In this document: piece by piece, positions 47,011-59,100 of the stretch
How positions within the stretch are numbered: the first letter of the stretch is position 1
Layout of the letters: each line of letters starts with the position of its first letter
Assembly: GCF_950295315.1 (NCBI RefSeq)
Contig: NC_080172.1
Span: forward strand, 83,037,118-83,101,117
Origin: Erinaceus europaeus
Taxonomy: Eukaryota; Chordata; Mammalia; Eulipotyphla; Erinaceidae
Length of the DNA: 64,000 nucleotides
Reading direction: 5' to 3'
The notes under the pieces: generated by a model
Database searches by the model: none
What the model saw: the letters and a program-made list of their open reading frames with translations, nothing else
Told to the model about the DNA's origin: nothing
Program-made: the position numbers and the translations under genes

Positions 47011-47824
47011 ACTACTTTTCAATGGTAAGTGAATGAGACATGTTAACTAAGATTTCATTTGGATTTTGCTGTAGCATTCCAAGAGGGCAAGTTACTGATA
47101 ATTGTAGACAACTTCTTGGGATGAAGTTTCTTTCATTACCAGCCAGTCTATGCTGCAAAAGTGAAGCATTTTAAGGTGACTTAAACACAAATTCTAGGTT
47201 ATTATATTCTTGGACCAGGGCTTGTATGTAGTATCATTTTAGTTTAATATATGAATGAAAATGACTTCCCGGTTGACTATGTTAATCTTCATTGAAGTTA
47301 ATAAGTAAATTGTCAAACTGTCCAGGTGGTATAGACTCCTGAGATTAAGCTTTTTGTACCCACTTTCAAAGTTAATAATTCTTGTTAGATCTCCCATCTT
47401 TTAATGTGTCAGCTCAAGCCAATAGCACGAGTAGTTTTTTAAAAGTTTTATTTATTTATTCATGAAGAAGATATATACACACACACAGACAGAGAGAGAG
47501 AGATAGAAAAAATATAGGTTTCTTCCATATGTAATTGTGAGTTCATGCCACAAAACTGGGGTCAAGTAAGCATCAGGATGCAGACCACGTGAAGGATATG
47601 TGGTGTGTCTCTCAGATCATTTGACTATTCAAAAAATTATTAGTATTCCCCTGTAGCTCTCCTGTAGTGTTGTACCACTCACAGGCCACAAATTTAAGGG
47701 AGCAAAATTTCTTCTTGGACACTGTAACAGCTCACATGGAGGGACCCAGAGTTTCCACATATACGAGTATATTTATACCCATTGCTGACTCACAGATCAT
47801 TTCAGTTAAGTCAATAAAACACTT

Positions 47825-47975
47825 CTTTAAAATTTATTTTAATTGTATTTATTTATTTCTTATTGGATAGAGACAGAGAGAAATTGAGAAGGAACGGGGA
47901 GATAGAGAGGGAGAAAGACAGAGACACCTGCAGCCCTGCTTCACCACTCGTGAAGCTTTCCCCTTGCAGGTGGGC
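47825..47975 (-). mobile_element. SINE-B, 5' truncated
   Basis: TTTCTTATTGGATAGAGACA to CTTGCAGGTGGG, with the tRNA-like head missing. TSD CAATAAAACACTT at about 47812-47824 and 47976-47988. Confidence 0.92.
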
Positions 47976-48305
47976 AATAAAACACTTTGAAGTCTACCTT
48001 GTCTTAAGCGATTTCCAATGTTTTTTTTTCTTTCCATTTTCTTTAATTAATGCTTGGTTTCTGTCCTTGTTTTACTTTCAAACATTTTAAGAGACACGTC
48101 ATGACTTTGTACTCAGCTGGTTAAGCAGTTATGGGCTGTCATCTACCTTTCTCTGCCTTTGTATTTTAATGAAACTGTTTCTGCTAACAAAAGGGTTAGC
48201 AAAGCCAAGTGGTTGTGCTTGTCTTTTTTCTACTTGATTTACTCTATGTTCTCTCTAGTTCGGAAAACTCACCTTCCTTCTTTAACATTTAAGGTTCTGC
48301 CTGTT

Positions 48306-48357
48306 GAGTTTCCCTTCCCTCCCCTCCCCTTCCCCCCTTCCCCCTTCCCCCTTTTCC
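48306..48357. repeat. CCCCTT-rich pyrimidine tract
   Basis: CCCTTCCC and CCCCCTT units just beyond the tail of the next SINE. Confidence 0.9.
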
Positions 48358-48359
48358 TT

Positions 48360-48508
48360 CAATTTATTTTATATTATTTTACCTTATTTTACAGAGAGAA
48401 ACTGTGAGAGGACAGGGGAACAGAGAAGGAAAGAGAAGGAGAGGTCCTTGGGCAGGCCCTTGTACATAGTACTATGTGTACTTAACCTGATACGCCACCA
48501 CCCAGCCC
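48360..48508 (-). mobile_element. SINE-A/B with internal deletion
   Basis: CAGAGAGAAACTGTGAGAGG body joined to AGTACTATGTGTACTTAACC and CCACCACCCAGCCCC head; the central box is missing. Confidence 0.75.
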
Positions 48509-48783
48509 CCTCATATTTGGCTTTCCATTTGCCCATCCCTCTTAAGTCTCCTTTCCAAGGCCCATCTATCTGGAAGTGCTCTCTAAAACCTTTTGCTTTC
48601 TGAGTATAGACACTTTCCACAAGTGAAGGCATTTTCATATATGCAGTGATGGCCTTGGACCTTCTCATTGTGCGCGTTGAAGTCGCATCAAAACACATGC
48701 CCTGGAGTCTGGTTTCCTGTGCTTGTGGCATCAGAGCCACTCACTAGTTTCGGGATGTCGGAGCAGTCCCCTCAATGTTTTCT

Positions 48784-49100
48784 TTTTTTTTTTTTTTTTT
48801 TTAATTTTTTGGTGTTTATTTATTTATTTATTTATTTTCCCTTTTTGTTGCCCTTATTATTATTTTTTATTGTTGCTTTAGTTATTGATGTCATCGTTGT
48901 TAGATAGGACAGAGAGAAATGGAGAGAGGAGGGGTAGATAGAGAGGGGGCGAGAAAGACAGACACCTGCAGACCTGTTTCACCGCTTGTGAAACAACTTC
49001 CCTGCAGATGGGGAGCCCCGGCCTTGAGCAGGGATCCTTAGCCGGTCCTTGAGCATTGCGCCACGTGCACTTAACCCTCTGTGCTACTCCCCCTCCCCCC
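48784..49100 (-). mobile_element. SINE-A
   Basis: T-run and TTTA repeats, TTGTTAGATAGGACAGAGAG, CTGTGCTACTCCCCCTCCC. TSD T(C/T)AATGTTTTCT at 48772-48783 and 49101-49112. Confidence 0.92.
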
Positions 49101-49694
49101 TTAATGTTTTCTGACACCAGTGTCTCCCCACCCTCACTGTTAGCGGAGGTGGGACACACCTTTCCTCACTACCACATCGTCTTTCAAAAGCAAATCTAAA
49201 TTAATCATCACGAGTATGATTGTTGTTAAAACTAAATAGCGTAGGAACTTAATTCAAACCAAATAACTCAAATATTGACTTTGCTTTAAGCTTGGAAAAT
49301 GCCAGTTGCTTCAGCATATTTACATTTGTGTAATAACAACTATACTGCCAACTTTATTTTGTTTCAGAAGCTAGAGGAACATAAAAGGTACTTTTTAATG
49401 AGTACTTTCATTCTGTCTTAATTCTTTTTTTCATCAGAGCAGTCGGTACTCCTTTTTATAAAATGTTCATTTATTATAATGGTAAAAAGGCAAAATACTT
49501 TTCCAGTGTTTAAACTTATGGCTATTAAAGCAGAGGCTTGGCTTATGGGCACAGATGTATTTTTTGGCAGTTGTACACATTCAGGTTTTTAAGTCAAATC
49601 ATAATTTGAATGTACAGGAAAATGAGCTATTCTGAAATAATCTGGTGAGTCCTTTGCAGACTAAAGAATTCTGTAGCAAAGGGAAGAGTAAAAC

Positions 49695-50023
49695 CTGGAC
49701 TGGAGAGATAGCATAATGCTTATGCCGAGCCTTTCACGCCTGAGGCTCTGAGGTGCTCTGTGCCACCATAAGTCAGAGTTTTAACATTGGCTGTGATGGC
49801 ACACCTGGCTGAACACACACTAGACAGTGTGCAAGTATCCAGGTTCATGCCCATGGTCGCCACCTGAAGGGAGGCTTCATGAGCGATGAAGCAGTGCTGT
49901 AGGTGTCTCTCTTTCTCTCCTCTCTTTTCTGTTTCCCCTCTTAATTTCTCTCCGTCTCTACCCAAAACAGTTAAAAAATTAAAAACAAACAAGCAAACAA
50001 ACCAGTGTACTGGTAAAAAACAA
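49695..50023 (+). mobile_element. SINE-D interrupted by SINE-B
   Basis: SINE-D head GAGATAGCATAATGCTTATG to AGTCAGAGTTTTAAC (about 49782); its end CAGTGTACTGGTAAAAAAC reappears at about 50003. Confidence 0.8.
49784..50002 (+). mobile_element. SINE-B nested in SINE-D
   Basis: TGTGATGGCACACCTGGCTG head, GAAGCAGTGCTGTAGGTGTC, tail with AAACAAACAAGCAAACAAA. Confidence 0.82.
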
Positions 50024-50045
50024 GACCTGCCTATATTAGTCTATT

Positions 50046-50353
50046 TATTTATTATTATAATTATTTCATATTTTATTTATTTTCCCTTTTGTTGCCCTTA
50101 TTGTCTTCTTGTTATTGCTGTAGTTATTATTTTGTTGTTATTGATGTCGTCTTTGTTAGGACAGAGAGAAATGAAGAGAGGAGGGCAAGACAGAGAGGGG
50201 GAGAGAAAGATAGACACCTGCAGACCTGATTCACCGCCTGTGAAGCGACTCCCCTGCAGGTGGGGAGCTGGGGGTCTCGAACCCGGATCCTTACTCTGAT
50301 CCATGCACTTCACACCACGTTCGCTTAACCTACTGTGCTACCACTCAACTCCC
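50046..50353 (-). mobile_element. SINE-A
   Basis: CCCTTTTGTTGCCCTTATTG, CGCCTGTGAAGCGACTCCCC, GTGCTACCACTCAACTCCC. Confidence 0.92.
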
Positions 50354-51179
50354 TATGTATTTATTTTTATAGTGAAGAGCACCTGCAGTTTTCCTCGACA
50401 GTCTTGGTAGTAGTAAGCTCTAGAGTAATAGAGGTTAAAACATTCTATTGCCTCATTTTGTTGGAATGTACCATAAGCTCCTATCTGATATTTTCCTTGA
50501 AGTTTATATGTGTTTACTTAGAAAAGTCAATTTGTGTTATCTTAAATATTCTCTTAGTGATAAATATTGACAGTAATTCACTATAAAAAAAGTACAGATA
50601 CTAATTTTGGAAGTGTACTAATGTAGGTTGTTATAGTTCAGTGCAATTCTTTAATTTTTTTCCCCCCAGATTTGGATCTAAGACCTCAATCTCTTTGTTT
50701 ACACCCACTATCTTGTCCAAGTTACTGTATATATTCCAGTATTATCTAATTTTTTTTTTGGGGGGGAGGCTGATTTGCAAACATTCTTTTGTTGCTGTGA
50801 GTAAATCTATGTTAGTGAATTCATTACTGCTCTCCACAGGATTTACTATAAAATGTTATTTTTTCATCAAATGAATGGCTACAATCCAAATAGACATAAA
50901 ACAGTATATGTCTCTAGGCCGACTTAGTGGTCAAGGATACAGGAACAGTGAGCATAGAAACCCTGTTCATGTTGCTCACAAAGAATTAGGTTTAACCTTT
51001 GCTCATTAGAACATACCCATATTTTTGAATTTTAAAATGACCTTTTAAGCTTAATAGTTACTTGCTTTATTTCAACAATATTTAATTATGATAAAGAGTT
51101 GTATATTAGGTTGCTTATTCACATTGTTGTAGGCGGTTGTGCTTGAGATTTAATTTGTCATGTGTACACACACTTAAGA

Positions 51180-51357
51180 GTTCTACTAAGATTTTTGTTA
51201 TTGTGACTTTACTTGTCCAGATAGAGACAGAAAGAGAAAGGGAGGGTGTGGGTGGGCAAAGACACCACAACACTGAAGCTTCCTCCAGTGCAGTGGGAGA
51301 GGACCTTAAACCTGGCAAAGCAAGCGTACTGTCCAGGTGAGCTAACTTGCCGGCCAC
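51180..51357 (-). mobile_element. SINE-G
   Basis: GATAGAGACAGAAAGAGAAA, CTGAAGCTTCCTCCAGTGCA and GGTGAGCTAACTTGCCGGCC. Confidence 0.68.
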
Positions 51358-51845
51358 GTCATTTAAGATTTTACAACGGCCCTGTGGAGATATGTCCATT
51401 GCAAATAAATCAGTTTTATTATTTTTTTAATTTCAGAATTGGAAAGAACTTCATTTTAAACGTGAAAATTATTCACCTACGTTTTGGTTTTTATGGGAAA
51501 TGATAATGATAGTATAAGTAACTAGAGACTCTAGACTTCTCTTAATGCCATTATTCTAATTTAGTTAATCAAGTTTAGAGTGCAGACTCTTGATCTGACT
51601 GTGATTTCTACCAATGAGATCTACCACAGAGTGGACTCACTCAGTCTTTAGTGCAGATGGATAGCTTTGGCTCACGAAGAGAGAACTGCCTTTATTCTCT
51701 GCTCAAGGTAGTTAGTTTCTCTGGAGTGCTATGAGGTCCTCAGGTGTGGAGACTAGAGGCTTAGCTTGAGTGTGGGCAGGGTGAGCTCAACAATACTCAC
51801 AATTGCATAAATGCCTCCGATTATAATGGAGGTAATTTATGTTTA

Positions 51846-52134
51846 TTTATTTTTTTCTTTTTCTTTTTGCTACCAGGGTTATTGCTGGGGCTCAGTGCCA
51901 CCACTGTGAATCCACCACTCTCTACTGCCATTCTTCCCCTCCTCCCTTTTTTTCCTTTCTGTTTTTATTAGGACAGAGAGAAATGGAGAGGGGAAGGGGA
52001 AATAGAGAGGAGAGAAAGATAAGACACTTGCAGACATGCTTCACCACTGCAAGTGAGGAGCAAGGGCTCGAACCCTGATAGATCCTTGTACTTGGTAATG
52101 TGTACGCCAGCCCAGTGCACCATCTCCTAGTTCC
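51846..52134 (-). mobile_element. SINE-A/B with 3' module, diverged
   Basis: TACCAGGGTTATTGCTGGGG, AGGACAGAGAGAAATGGAGA and CCAGTGCACCATCTCCTAG. Confidence 0.8.
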
Positions 52135-52425
52135 CACCCCCCACTACTAGTGGGGGTAGTTTTTGAGGCAAGATCTTGGTGACCCATGGGTTCAGAGGCA
52201 CAAGGGGGAACTTCCGTAAAGGAAATAGGGATGATTCAAAAAGAGGATGGAATCCTGGGAGGATGCTTAGTCCCTTCCCTGCGTATCAAGCCTTTTCTAA
52301 GAATCCCTTAGAGTAGGAATTGGATCAGATACTGACAGCTGGGATCAGTCATTCCATAGTGTGTTTTATTTGGTTTCATACCATCTTAGAACTTCACTGA
52401 AATAGGCAGCACTCAAATGTAGAGA

Positions 52426-52552
52426 AATGAACTGGGGAGAGAGCATAGCAGTTGTAATAGAGCTCTTTCTTGCTGGAGGCTGAGAGGCCCTAGATTGAAC
52501 CCCCCAGCACCGTCATAAGCCAGAGCTGATTGGTGCTCTGGCCAAAAACAAA
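52426..52552 (+). mobile_element. SINE-D
   Basis: GGGGAGAGAGCATAGCAGTT and CGTCATAAGCCAGAGCTGAT with GGTGCTCTGG. Confidence 0.8.
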
Positions 52553-52970
52553 TGGAAAAAAAAGTTAAAAAATTGATATAGATTTCCTCTGAAAATCTAT
52601 TGATGATAGGAAGATTGGGCACATTGAACTTTCCTGCACAGTGACTGATGAGGAGCACCTGTCTTTCTTTTTGTCACTTCTACTTGGGCTTGTAGTTCCT
52701 GACTCCTCTGCTGCTATACTTTCAGGGTTCCAGAATCCTCTCTCCTGCATGCCTCTCTTCTTCTGTTTCTTAGTCTAGGAAATTAACATTGATAATAAAG
52801 AGCCATCTATAAAAGCAACTAGTGTTTGTAGATTTCTTTTGTCATTGTTTAAAATGTTTTCCTTGTTGATGGACACTAAGCTTTCTCTGTTGCTGGGAAA
52901 CACAATGCTGGCTTTAGTTTCATTTCATTGCAGACAGACAGAATTATTTTAAGCTATGTACTTCCACTTT

Positions 52971-53050
52971 ACAGTTTTCTAGGATTTTCTAGTATAGTCT
53001 ACAGTTTCTAGGCTTTTCTAGTATGGTCTACAGTTTTCTATATAGTCTAG
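52971..53050. repeat. 30-bp minisatellite, about 2.6 copies
   Basis: ACAGTTTTCTAGGATTTTCT, ACAGTTTCTAGGCTTTTCT and ACAGTTTTCTATATAGTCT start successive units. Confidence 0.88.
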
Positions 53051-53267
53051 ATAATTATTTTTTGAAACAGTATGAATTTGTAAATATACTTTGAGATGCA
53101 CATATATGCATTAATTTTAAGTTATGTTCCCTTGTCTTCATGTATGTTCAAGTAATCTAGTGTCAACAGGGTGGAAAACAATGTAATTGGTAACGGTTTC
53201 TTTATAATAATTATATAATATATAGTTATAAAATATGTAATATTTTATATAAACAGTATAATAATAA

Positions 53268-53438
<171 letters not shown>

Positions 53439-53747
53439 TAATAGTTTGTCTTAGTTTCCTCAGATAACTTGCTATTCTGGTAATATTATCTAAAGAAAAT
53501 TTATTTATAATTTTAAGAATAGAATGGTAGTAGTTAGTTTGTTAAATATTATTTAGCAGGTGGAACTGTATTCCTGGTTTCAAAACTAGCAAATTTTAAG
53601 TTGCCATAAATAGGAGGCACACTTTACTTGGCCTAGCTATCACAGAAGAATCACAGAAACAAATCGATTAAACCAGCACACAAGTTGCTGAATTCTGTCA
53701 GTCATTCTCAGATTTACTTGGCAGTATTCTTTGGGAAATATATGAAT

Positions 53748-53748
53748 C

Positions 53749-53793
<45 letters not shown>
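53748..53793. repeat. (ATG)n trinucleotide array
   Basis: About 15 ATG/GAT units; an open poly-Met frame across it is an artefact. Confidence 0.95.
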
Positions 53794-53794
<1 letters not shown>

Positions 53795-54005
53795 CAAGAG
53801 TTGGCCCTTATGAGTGTTTAACTATGAACTGGCTACTAGCTAATCATAGCTTTAGCTCACTTGATGTGTACACAGCTCTCTGGGGTGTAGGCACTATTAT
53901 CTCCTTTTTACAGAGAAGGAAATTGAGGCTTATAAGTGAGAAATCTGCTAAAGGTTACAAAGAAATAAGCAGAACTGGCTTTCCAACCTGAAGCAGGGCT
54001 CCTAA
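53795..54005 (-). repeat. MIR remnant
   Basis: CACTATTATCTCCTTTTTAC, GAAGGAAATTGAGGCTTATA and AACTGGCTTTCCAACCTGA. Confidence 0.65.
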
Positions 54006-54167
54006 ACATTAGCAACACACTGATAGTTAATTCCATCTTGATAAGTAGGAATAATTTTCTAGCTGACAGTAGATTACTTATTTGCAGTATCTCTCTCTGT
54101 GTGTCTCTATATAACATGTGGTTGCTTTCAGTGTACATACATATACATAAAATTTATAAAATATTCT

Positions 54168-55260
54168 AATTTTTAGCACATTTTTTTCTTTAGTGGGGGA
54201 CTAATGGTTTACAGTCAACAGTCAAATATAGCAATTGGTACATTTATAACATTTCTCAGTTTTCCACATAACACTCTAGCTCCCCCCACCCCCCTAGATC
54301 CTCCTGCATCATCAGGTACCAGGACCTAACACCCACCCACCCCTTGTCCTAGTTCCTAACTTGTTTTTTTTTTGCCTCCAGGGCTATCGTTCGGGATTGG
54401 TGCCTGCCCTACGAATCCACTGCTCCTGGTGGCTGTTTTTCTCATCTTGTTGCCCTTGTTGTTGTTATTGTTACTGGACAGAGACAAATCGAGAGAGGAG
54501 GGAAGACAGAGAGGGGGAGAGAAAGACAGACACCTGCAGACCTGCTTCACCACCTGTGAAGCGACTCCCCTGCAGGTGGGGAGCCGGGGGCTCGAACAGG
54601 GATCCTTACCCTGATCCTTGTGCTTTGCGCCATGTATGCTTAACCTGCTATGCTACCACCCGACCCCCCTAGTTCCTTACTTTGATGCACTACACCAAAC
54701 CCAATTGAAATCTGTTCTTATTTTCACAACTTCTATCTGTGAGTGAGATTATCACATACTCATCCTTCTCTTTCTGTTTTCTCTCACTTAACATGATTCC
54801 TTTAAAATCTATCCAAGATAAAGTGAAGATGGCGAATTCATCATTTTGAATAGCTGAGTAGTATTTATATATATGAATCACAACTCTCAGTCACTCATCT
54901 GTTGTTGGACACCTAGGTTGCTTCCAGCTTTTGGCTATTAAAAATTGTACTACTATGAACATAGATATACAAAGATTTTTTTTTGGTGGGTGTGTTTGAT
55001 TTCTAACCTTCTGAGAGTTCTCCAGGAACTGGACCAATTGACACTCCCACCAGCAGGGCAAGAGTGTTCCATTGTCCTCACAACCTCTCCAGAATTTGTC
55101 ATTACGATCCTTTCTGATGTATGACATTCTCACAGGAGTAAAGTGGTATCTCATTATTGTCTTAATTTGCATTTCTCTGACAATCAATGACTTGGAGCTT
55201 TTTTTCCATATGTCTGTTGGCCTTTTGGATCTCTTTGGTGAATATTCTCTCATTTTAAGA
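54168..55260 (-). mobile_element. L1 3' part (end of ORF2 plus 3' UTR), antisense, split by SINE-A
   Basis: 54168-54348 is the 3' terminus in reverse. 54683-55260 continues into sequence typical of the L1 ORF2 end in reverse: GGACACCTAGGTTGCTTCCA, ACTCCCACCAGCAGGGCAAG and TGCATTTCTCTGACAATCAA. Frames are broken; it is a dead 5'-truncated copy. Confidence 0.88.
54363..54668 (-). mobile_element. SINE-A with 3' module, nested in L1
   Basis: TTGCCTCCAGGGCTATCGTT to GCTCCTGGTGGC, body, head CATGCTTAACC-like end. TSD CTAGTTCCTAACTT (54349-54362) / CTAGTTCCTTACTT (54669-54682). Confidence 0.93.
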
Positions 55261-56013
55261 GGGTTTTTTTTTGTTGTTGTTGTTGTTGCTGCTGTTGCTG
55301 AGTTTGGTGAGCATCACACTTTTTTTTCAAAGAGCATTTCTTTTGGAAATACTTTTTGATCTTAAAACTAATTTTGTGATAGAACTAGTGAGTTTTATCC
55401 AAGTAGTGAATAAAATAATAGTGAAACCTTGTTTTTATTTTTTTTCTCCTTTAAATCTCTGCCTTCATTCTTAAGTTTTGATACAGGTAGTGCCCCCAAA
55501 TTTCTAGGTTTTTGAGTCGGTCAGAGACTTTTTTCCAAAGCTCATTTTGTTTATTTACTGTTTGCTTACATACTATCAAATGCCAGGGTTAGCTTTGGAA
55601 AAAACTTGAGTTGAGAAGCCAAGCACTGAGTTTCCTGAAGAAGCTGAGTGCCCTTTTAGGGGGTTGTTAGTAGAAAAGCAGACCCTTACAGAATCAACAG
55701 TTGAGAAGAACTGTTGCTGAGATGTAGCAAAAAGAAGTGCTAACATCTCAGACTCTAGGTAGAATGCTTTGGGACAGTCTGAAGTGTGTGCTTGTGTCAG
55801 CCCAGAGCAACTAGGAGTTTCAGTCATCTCCATTCACGTTGCTTCGACAGTGAGCAAGAGACGAGCCCTACTATTTTTTGCTTAAGCAGTTGTGAACTGA
55901 TAAATGAATACTAGAGTAGTATAATGCAGGACAGACTTTGGATTATACACTTATCTTACCAAATAAAAATATCTCAAGTGGCAGCATCTTTCTCTATTAA
56001 AAAAAAAAAAAGT

Positions 56014-56140
56014 AGAAAGGGTTGAGGAGATAACACAATGCTTATGCAAAACAACTTCATGCCTGAGGCACCAACATACTAAATTCAATTTTCAGCACCA
56101 CCATAAGCTAGAGCTGAGTAGTGCTTTGGTAAATAAGAAA
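56014..56140 (+). mobile_element. SINE-D with GGAA-type tail
   Basis: GGAGATAACACAATGCTTAT, CACCACCATAAGCTAGAGCT, then a purine array. Confidence 0.82.
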
Positions 56141-56239
56141 GAAAGAACAAGGATAGAAGGGAGGGAGGGAGGAGTAAAGGAGAGAGGAAGGAAGGAAGGA
56201 AGGAAAGAAAGAAAAAAGGAAGGAAAAAGGAAGGAAGGG
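56141..56239. repeat. (GGAA)n purine array
   Basis: GAAA, GGGA and GGAA units over about 100 bp. Confidence 0.92.
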
Positions 56240-56303
56240 AGGTGGAGATAAAGGTAGCTTGATTTTGAAAATCCCAGCAATTGAGCTACCTTTATCTCCA
56301 CCT
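56240..56303. repeat. Perfect 20-bp inverted repeat with 24-nt spacer
   Basis: The left arm AGGTGGAGATAAAGGTAGCT (56240-56259) and right arm AGCTACCTTTATCTCCACCT (56284-56303) are exact reverse complements. Not part of any SINE group listed here. Confidence 0.96.
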
Positions 56304-56689
56304 GTACTTGCCTGCCCACTTTTCAGTATTTACTTGTAAGAATGACTGGTGGGCTAGTCACCTGACTCTGCTGTTCTTCCATGTCCAGACTTTGAATGAG
56401 GGATTGGAAAGCGATGATTTAAAAATCTCTTTAGTTGTGAAATCATTGGTTTGGTCAGCGCTTGGCTCTGGCCTCACTTTACTGATGTCAGGCCTCCATC
56501 TAGTGGCCAGATGAAGTAAGTTTGGATGAGTGATTTTTCCTTCTTCCTACCAGTTGACTTTGGTTCCCAGAGAGCAATGCCATATAGCCAGAAGCCCCTC
56601 ATCAGTATTATCCAAATGAGTTGACAGTACTCTCTTGTTCAGAGGTCAGATGATATTGCCATTGTGGTTATAACATTAAAACATATGAA

Positions 56690-57436
56690 AAATTTTTATT
56701 TTTTATTTATAAAAAGGAGACATTGACAAAACCATAGGATAAGAGGGATACAACTCCACACAATTACCACCACCAGAACTCTGTATCCCATCCCCTCCCC
56801 TGATAGCTTTCCTATTCTTTATCCCTCTGAGAGTATGGACCCAGGGTCATTGTGGGATGCAGAAGGTGGAAGGTCTGGTTTCTGTAATTGCTTCTAGGCT
56901 GAACATGGGCGTTGTTGACTGGTCAATCCATACTCCCAGCCTGTCTTTCTCTTTCCCTAGTAGGGTGGGGCTCTGGGGAAAGCAGAGCTCCAGGACACAT
57001 TGGTGGGGTTGTCTTTCCAGGGAAGTCTGGTCGGCATCCTGCTAGCATCTGCAACTTGATGGCTGAAAAGAGAGTTAACATGCAAAGCCAAACAAATTGT
57101 TGACTAATCATGAACCTAAAGGCTGGGATAGTGCAGATGAAGAGTTGGAGGGGGTCTCCACTTTTTAGGTAGCTAATAGGCATATTTTAGTTATATTCCA
57201 AAGAGCATGTGGCTATATTAGTTTTTTTTTTTTCCCCCTGAGCCTGCAATCTGATATGCAGGTGCATCCAAGTTATTGTCTGGGGAGATGATGTCTTGGC
57301 TGGAAAACGAACAGAAAGCTGGATCAGGGAATAGAGTAGCTCCCTAATATGGGAAAGTGGTATAAATATTGTTGATTGTAAACCCCATCGATTTGATTTG
57401 GTCTGGGGCCCATATTCAGCTTAGGAGCCTATGTGA
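56690..57436 (-). mobile_element. LINE 3' region (probable L1), antisense, 5' truncated
   Basis: TTTTTATTTATAAAAAGGAG, CACCACCAGAACTCTGTATC, GGGGCCCATATTCAGCTTAG. GAAAAATTTT / GAGAAATTTT flanks look like a TSD. Confidence 0.78.
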
Positions 57437-57684
57437 GAAATTTTAAGAAACCTCATCAACTCTAGGAAGTGCAGTCCCTAGTATTCTGTACCATGTTCCC
57501 TTATTTGGAAACCTAACACATTTAACTTAGGTCTTATCTGAAATCAGCTTCAGAACAGGCTCTGGAATCTGACTGCCAGCGTACAAAATCTGACTTTATT
57601 TTTTATCCACTGTACATGTCAGGACCATTTCACTTTCCAGACATCAATAGATTCTCTTAGATCTTGAAGATCTGAAGATCTTAG

Positions 57685-57745
57685 GTTGGCGCCTGGCACA
57701 TAGTAAGTGTTCAGCAAGTGATAGGTGCAGTTATTATTACCAGTC
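57685..57745 (+). repeat. MIR 3' end remnant
   Basis: GCGCCTGGCACATAGTAAGT and a GTTATTATTA end. Confidence 0.5.
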
Positions 57746-57799
57746 ACTGTCCTGCTGCCACATTTGGACATTTCTTTTTAACATTCTTTCTTTAGTTTC

Positions 57800-58330
57800 T
57801 TCTTTTTTTTTTGTCTGAGCTGAGGCCTCATGCATAAGTGATTCCACCACTCCCAGCCCATTTTTCCCCCCACTCATATAAAAAGATAGATGAAGAGAGG
57901 AAGAGAGAGAGAGAGAAAGAACAGGGGCTGGGCGGTGCCATACTGGGTTAAGTGCACATAGTACTAAGCACAAGGATCCTGGTTCAAGCCCCTGGCTTCT
58001 CACCTGCAGGGGAGTTGCCTCACAGGTGAAGCAGGTCTGCAGGTGTCTGTCTTTCTCTCTTCTTCTCTATCTCCCCCCCCCCCAATTTCTCTCTGTCCTA
58101 TCCAAAAAATTGAAGGAAAAAAAAAAAAAAACGGCTGCCAGGAGCAGTGGATTCGTAGTGCAGGCATTGAGCCCCAGCAATAACTCTAGAGGGAGGGAGG
58201 GAAGACAGAGATAAAGATACAGACTATAATAGCAGAGCTTCCTCCAGTGCCTGGCATTTCTATGTGTTGCCGAGACTCAGCTCCGTGCCAAAGAATGTGT
58301 TGTACTGGCTGAGCTATCTCTCATACCTAG
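57800..58330 (-). mobile_element. SINE-G-like element split by SINE-A/B
   Basis: The part at 57843-57922 (AAAAAGATAGATGAAGAG) continues at about 58200 with ACAGAGATAAAGATACAGAC and CTTCCTCCAGTGCC. Confidence 0.55.
57925..58197 (+). mobile_element. SINE-A/B with 3' module
   Basis: GGGGCTGGGCGGTGCCATAC, GCAGGTCTGCAGGTGTCTGT, GCCAGGAGCAGTGGATTCGT and CAGCAATAACTCTAGAGG. Confidence 0.87.
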
Positions 58331-58439
58331 CATTCTTTTATGAAAAGATAGTCTCTCTTAATAGCTAGTTTACTTGTATTGTCTGTAATGCCATTTACTC
58401 CTGATGGAAATTCATACATAGAAAGTGAGGCTCTATTTA

Positions 58440-58757
58440 TACTTTTTTTTTTCATTGTCACCAGGGTTATTTCTGGGGCTTGTTGCCTGCATGGCAAATC
58501 TACTGCTTCTAGTGGCCTTTTTCTTTCTCTCTTTTTTTTTTTCTCATGTCTTCCCCCCGCCATTTCTATTTTATTGGATAGAACAGAGGGAAATTGAGAG
58601 GGAAGGGGAGGAAGAAAAGTAGAGAGAAAGACACTTGCAGACCTGCTTTACCACTTGTCAAGCGTCCCCCCTATAGCTGGGGAGCAGAGTCTTGAACCTG
58701 GGTTCTTGTGCATGGTAATATGTGCACTTAACTGGGTAAGCCACTGCCCAATACCTA
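58440..58757 (-). mobile_element. SINE-A/B with 3' module
   Basis: CACCAGGGTTATTTCTGGGG, TATTGGATAGAACAGAGGG and GGGTAAGCCACTGCCCAATA. Confidence 0.82.
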
Positions 58758-58781
58758 AAAACAAGGTTATGTTCTTTTTTT

Positions 58782-59100
58782 TTTTTTTTTACTGAAGCTT
58801 TGCAAATATTTTTATTTTGTGTTCACACTTGATATTTTTATTCCTGAGTTAAAAAACCATAACAGTGGTATAATTCCACACTGTTCCTACCACCAGACTT
58901 AGGAGAACTGCAGTAGTTCTCCCAAGGTCACAGATGTGGGTTGACTATTATTTCTATAACTGTATCTCTATAGACAGATATATAGATATTTGCCATTTTT
59001 TTTCCTATGGTCCAACAAAAGGTTCTTATAGCCTTGGTGGGAGAGGAAGTGAGACAGACACCAAACCAACCATTAGCTCACTGGAGGCCAGATGCCACAT
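58782..59100 (-). repeat. Diverged LINE 3'-end remnant
   Basis: GTTCCTACCACCAGACTTAG and AGTAGTTCTCCCAAGGTCAC; the left side carries a T-run. Confidence 0.45.

Noticed and set aside
53749..53991. 80-codon frame starting with 15 Met residues
   Set aside because: Produced by the ATG trinucleotide array followed by MIR sequence.
55072..55359. 95-codon frame in the antisense L1 region
   Set aside because: It reads the wrong strand of L1 ORF2-derived DNA and ends in a TTG array; not a gene.
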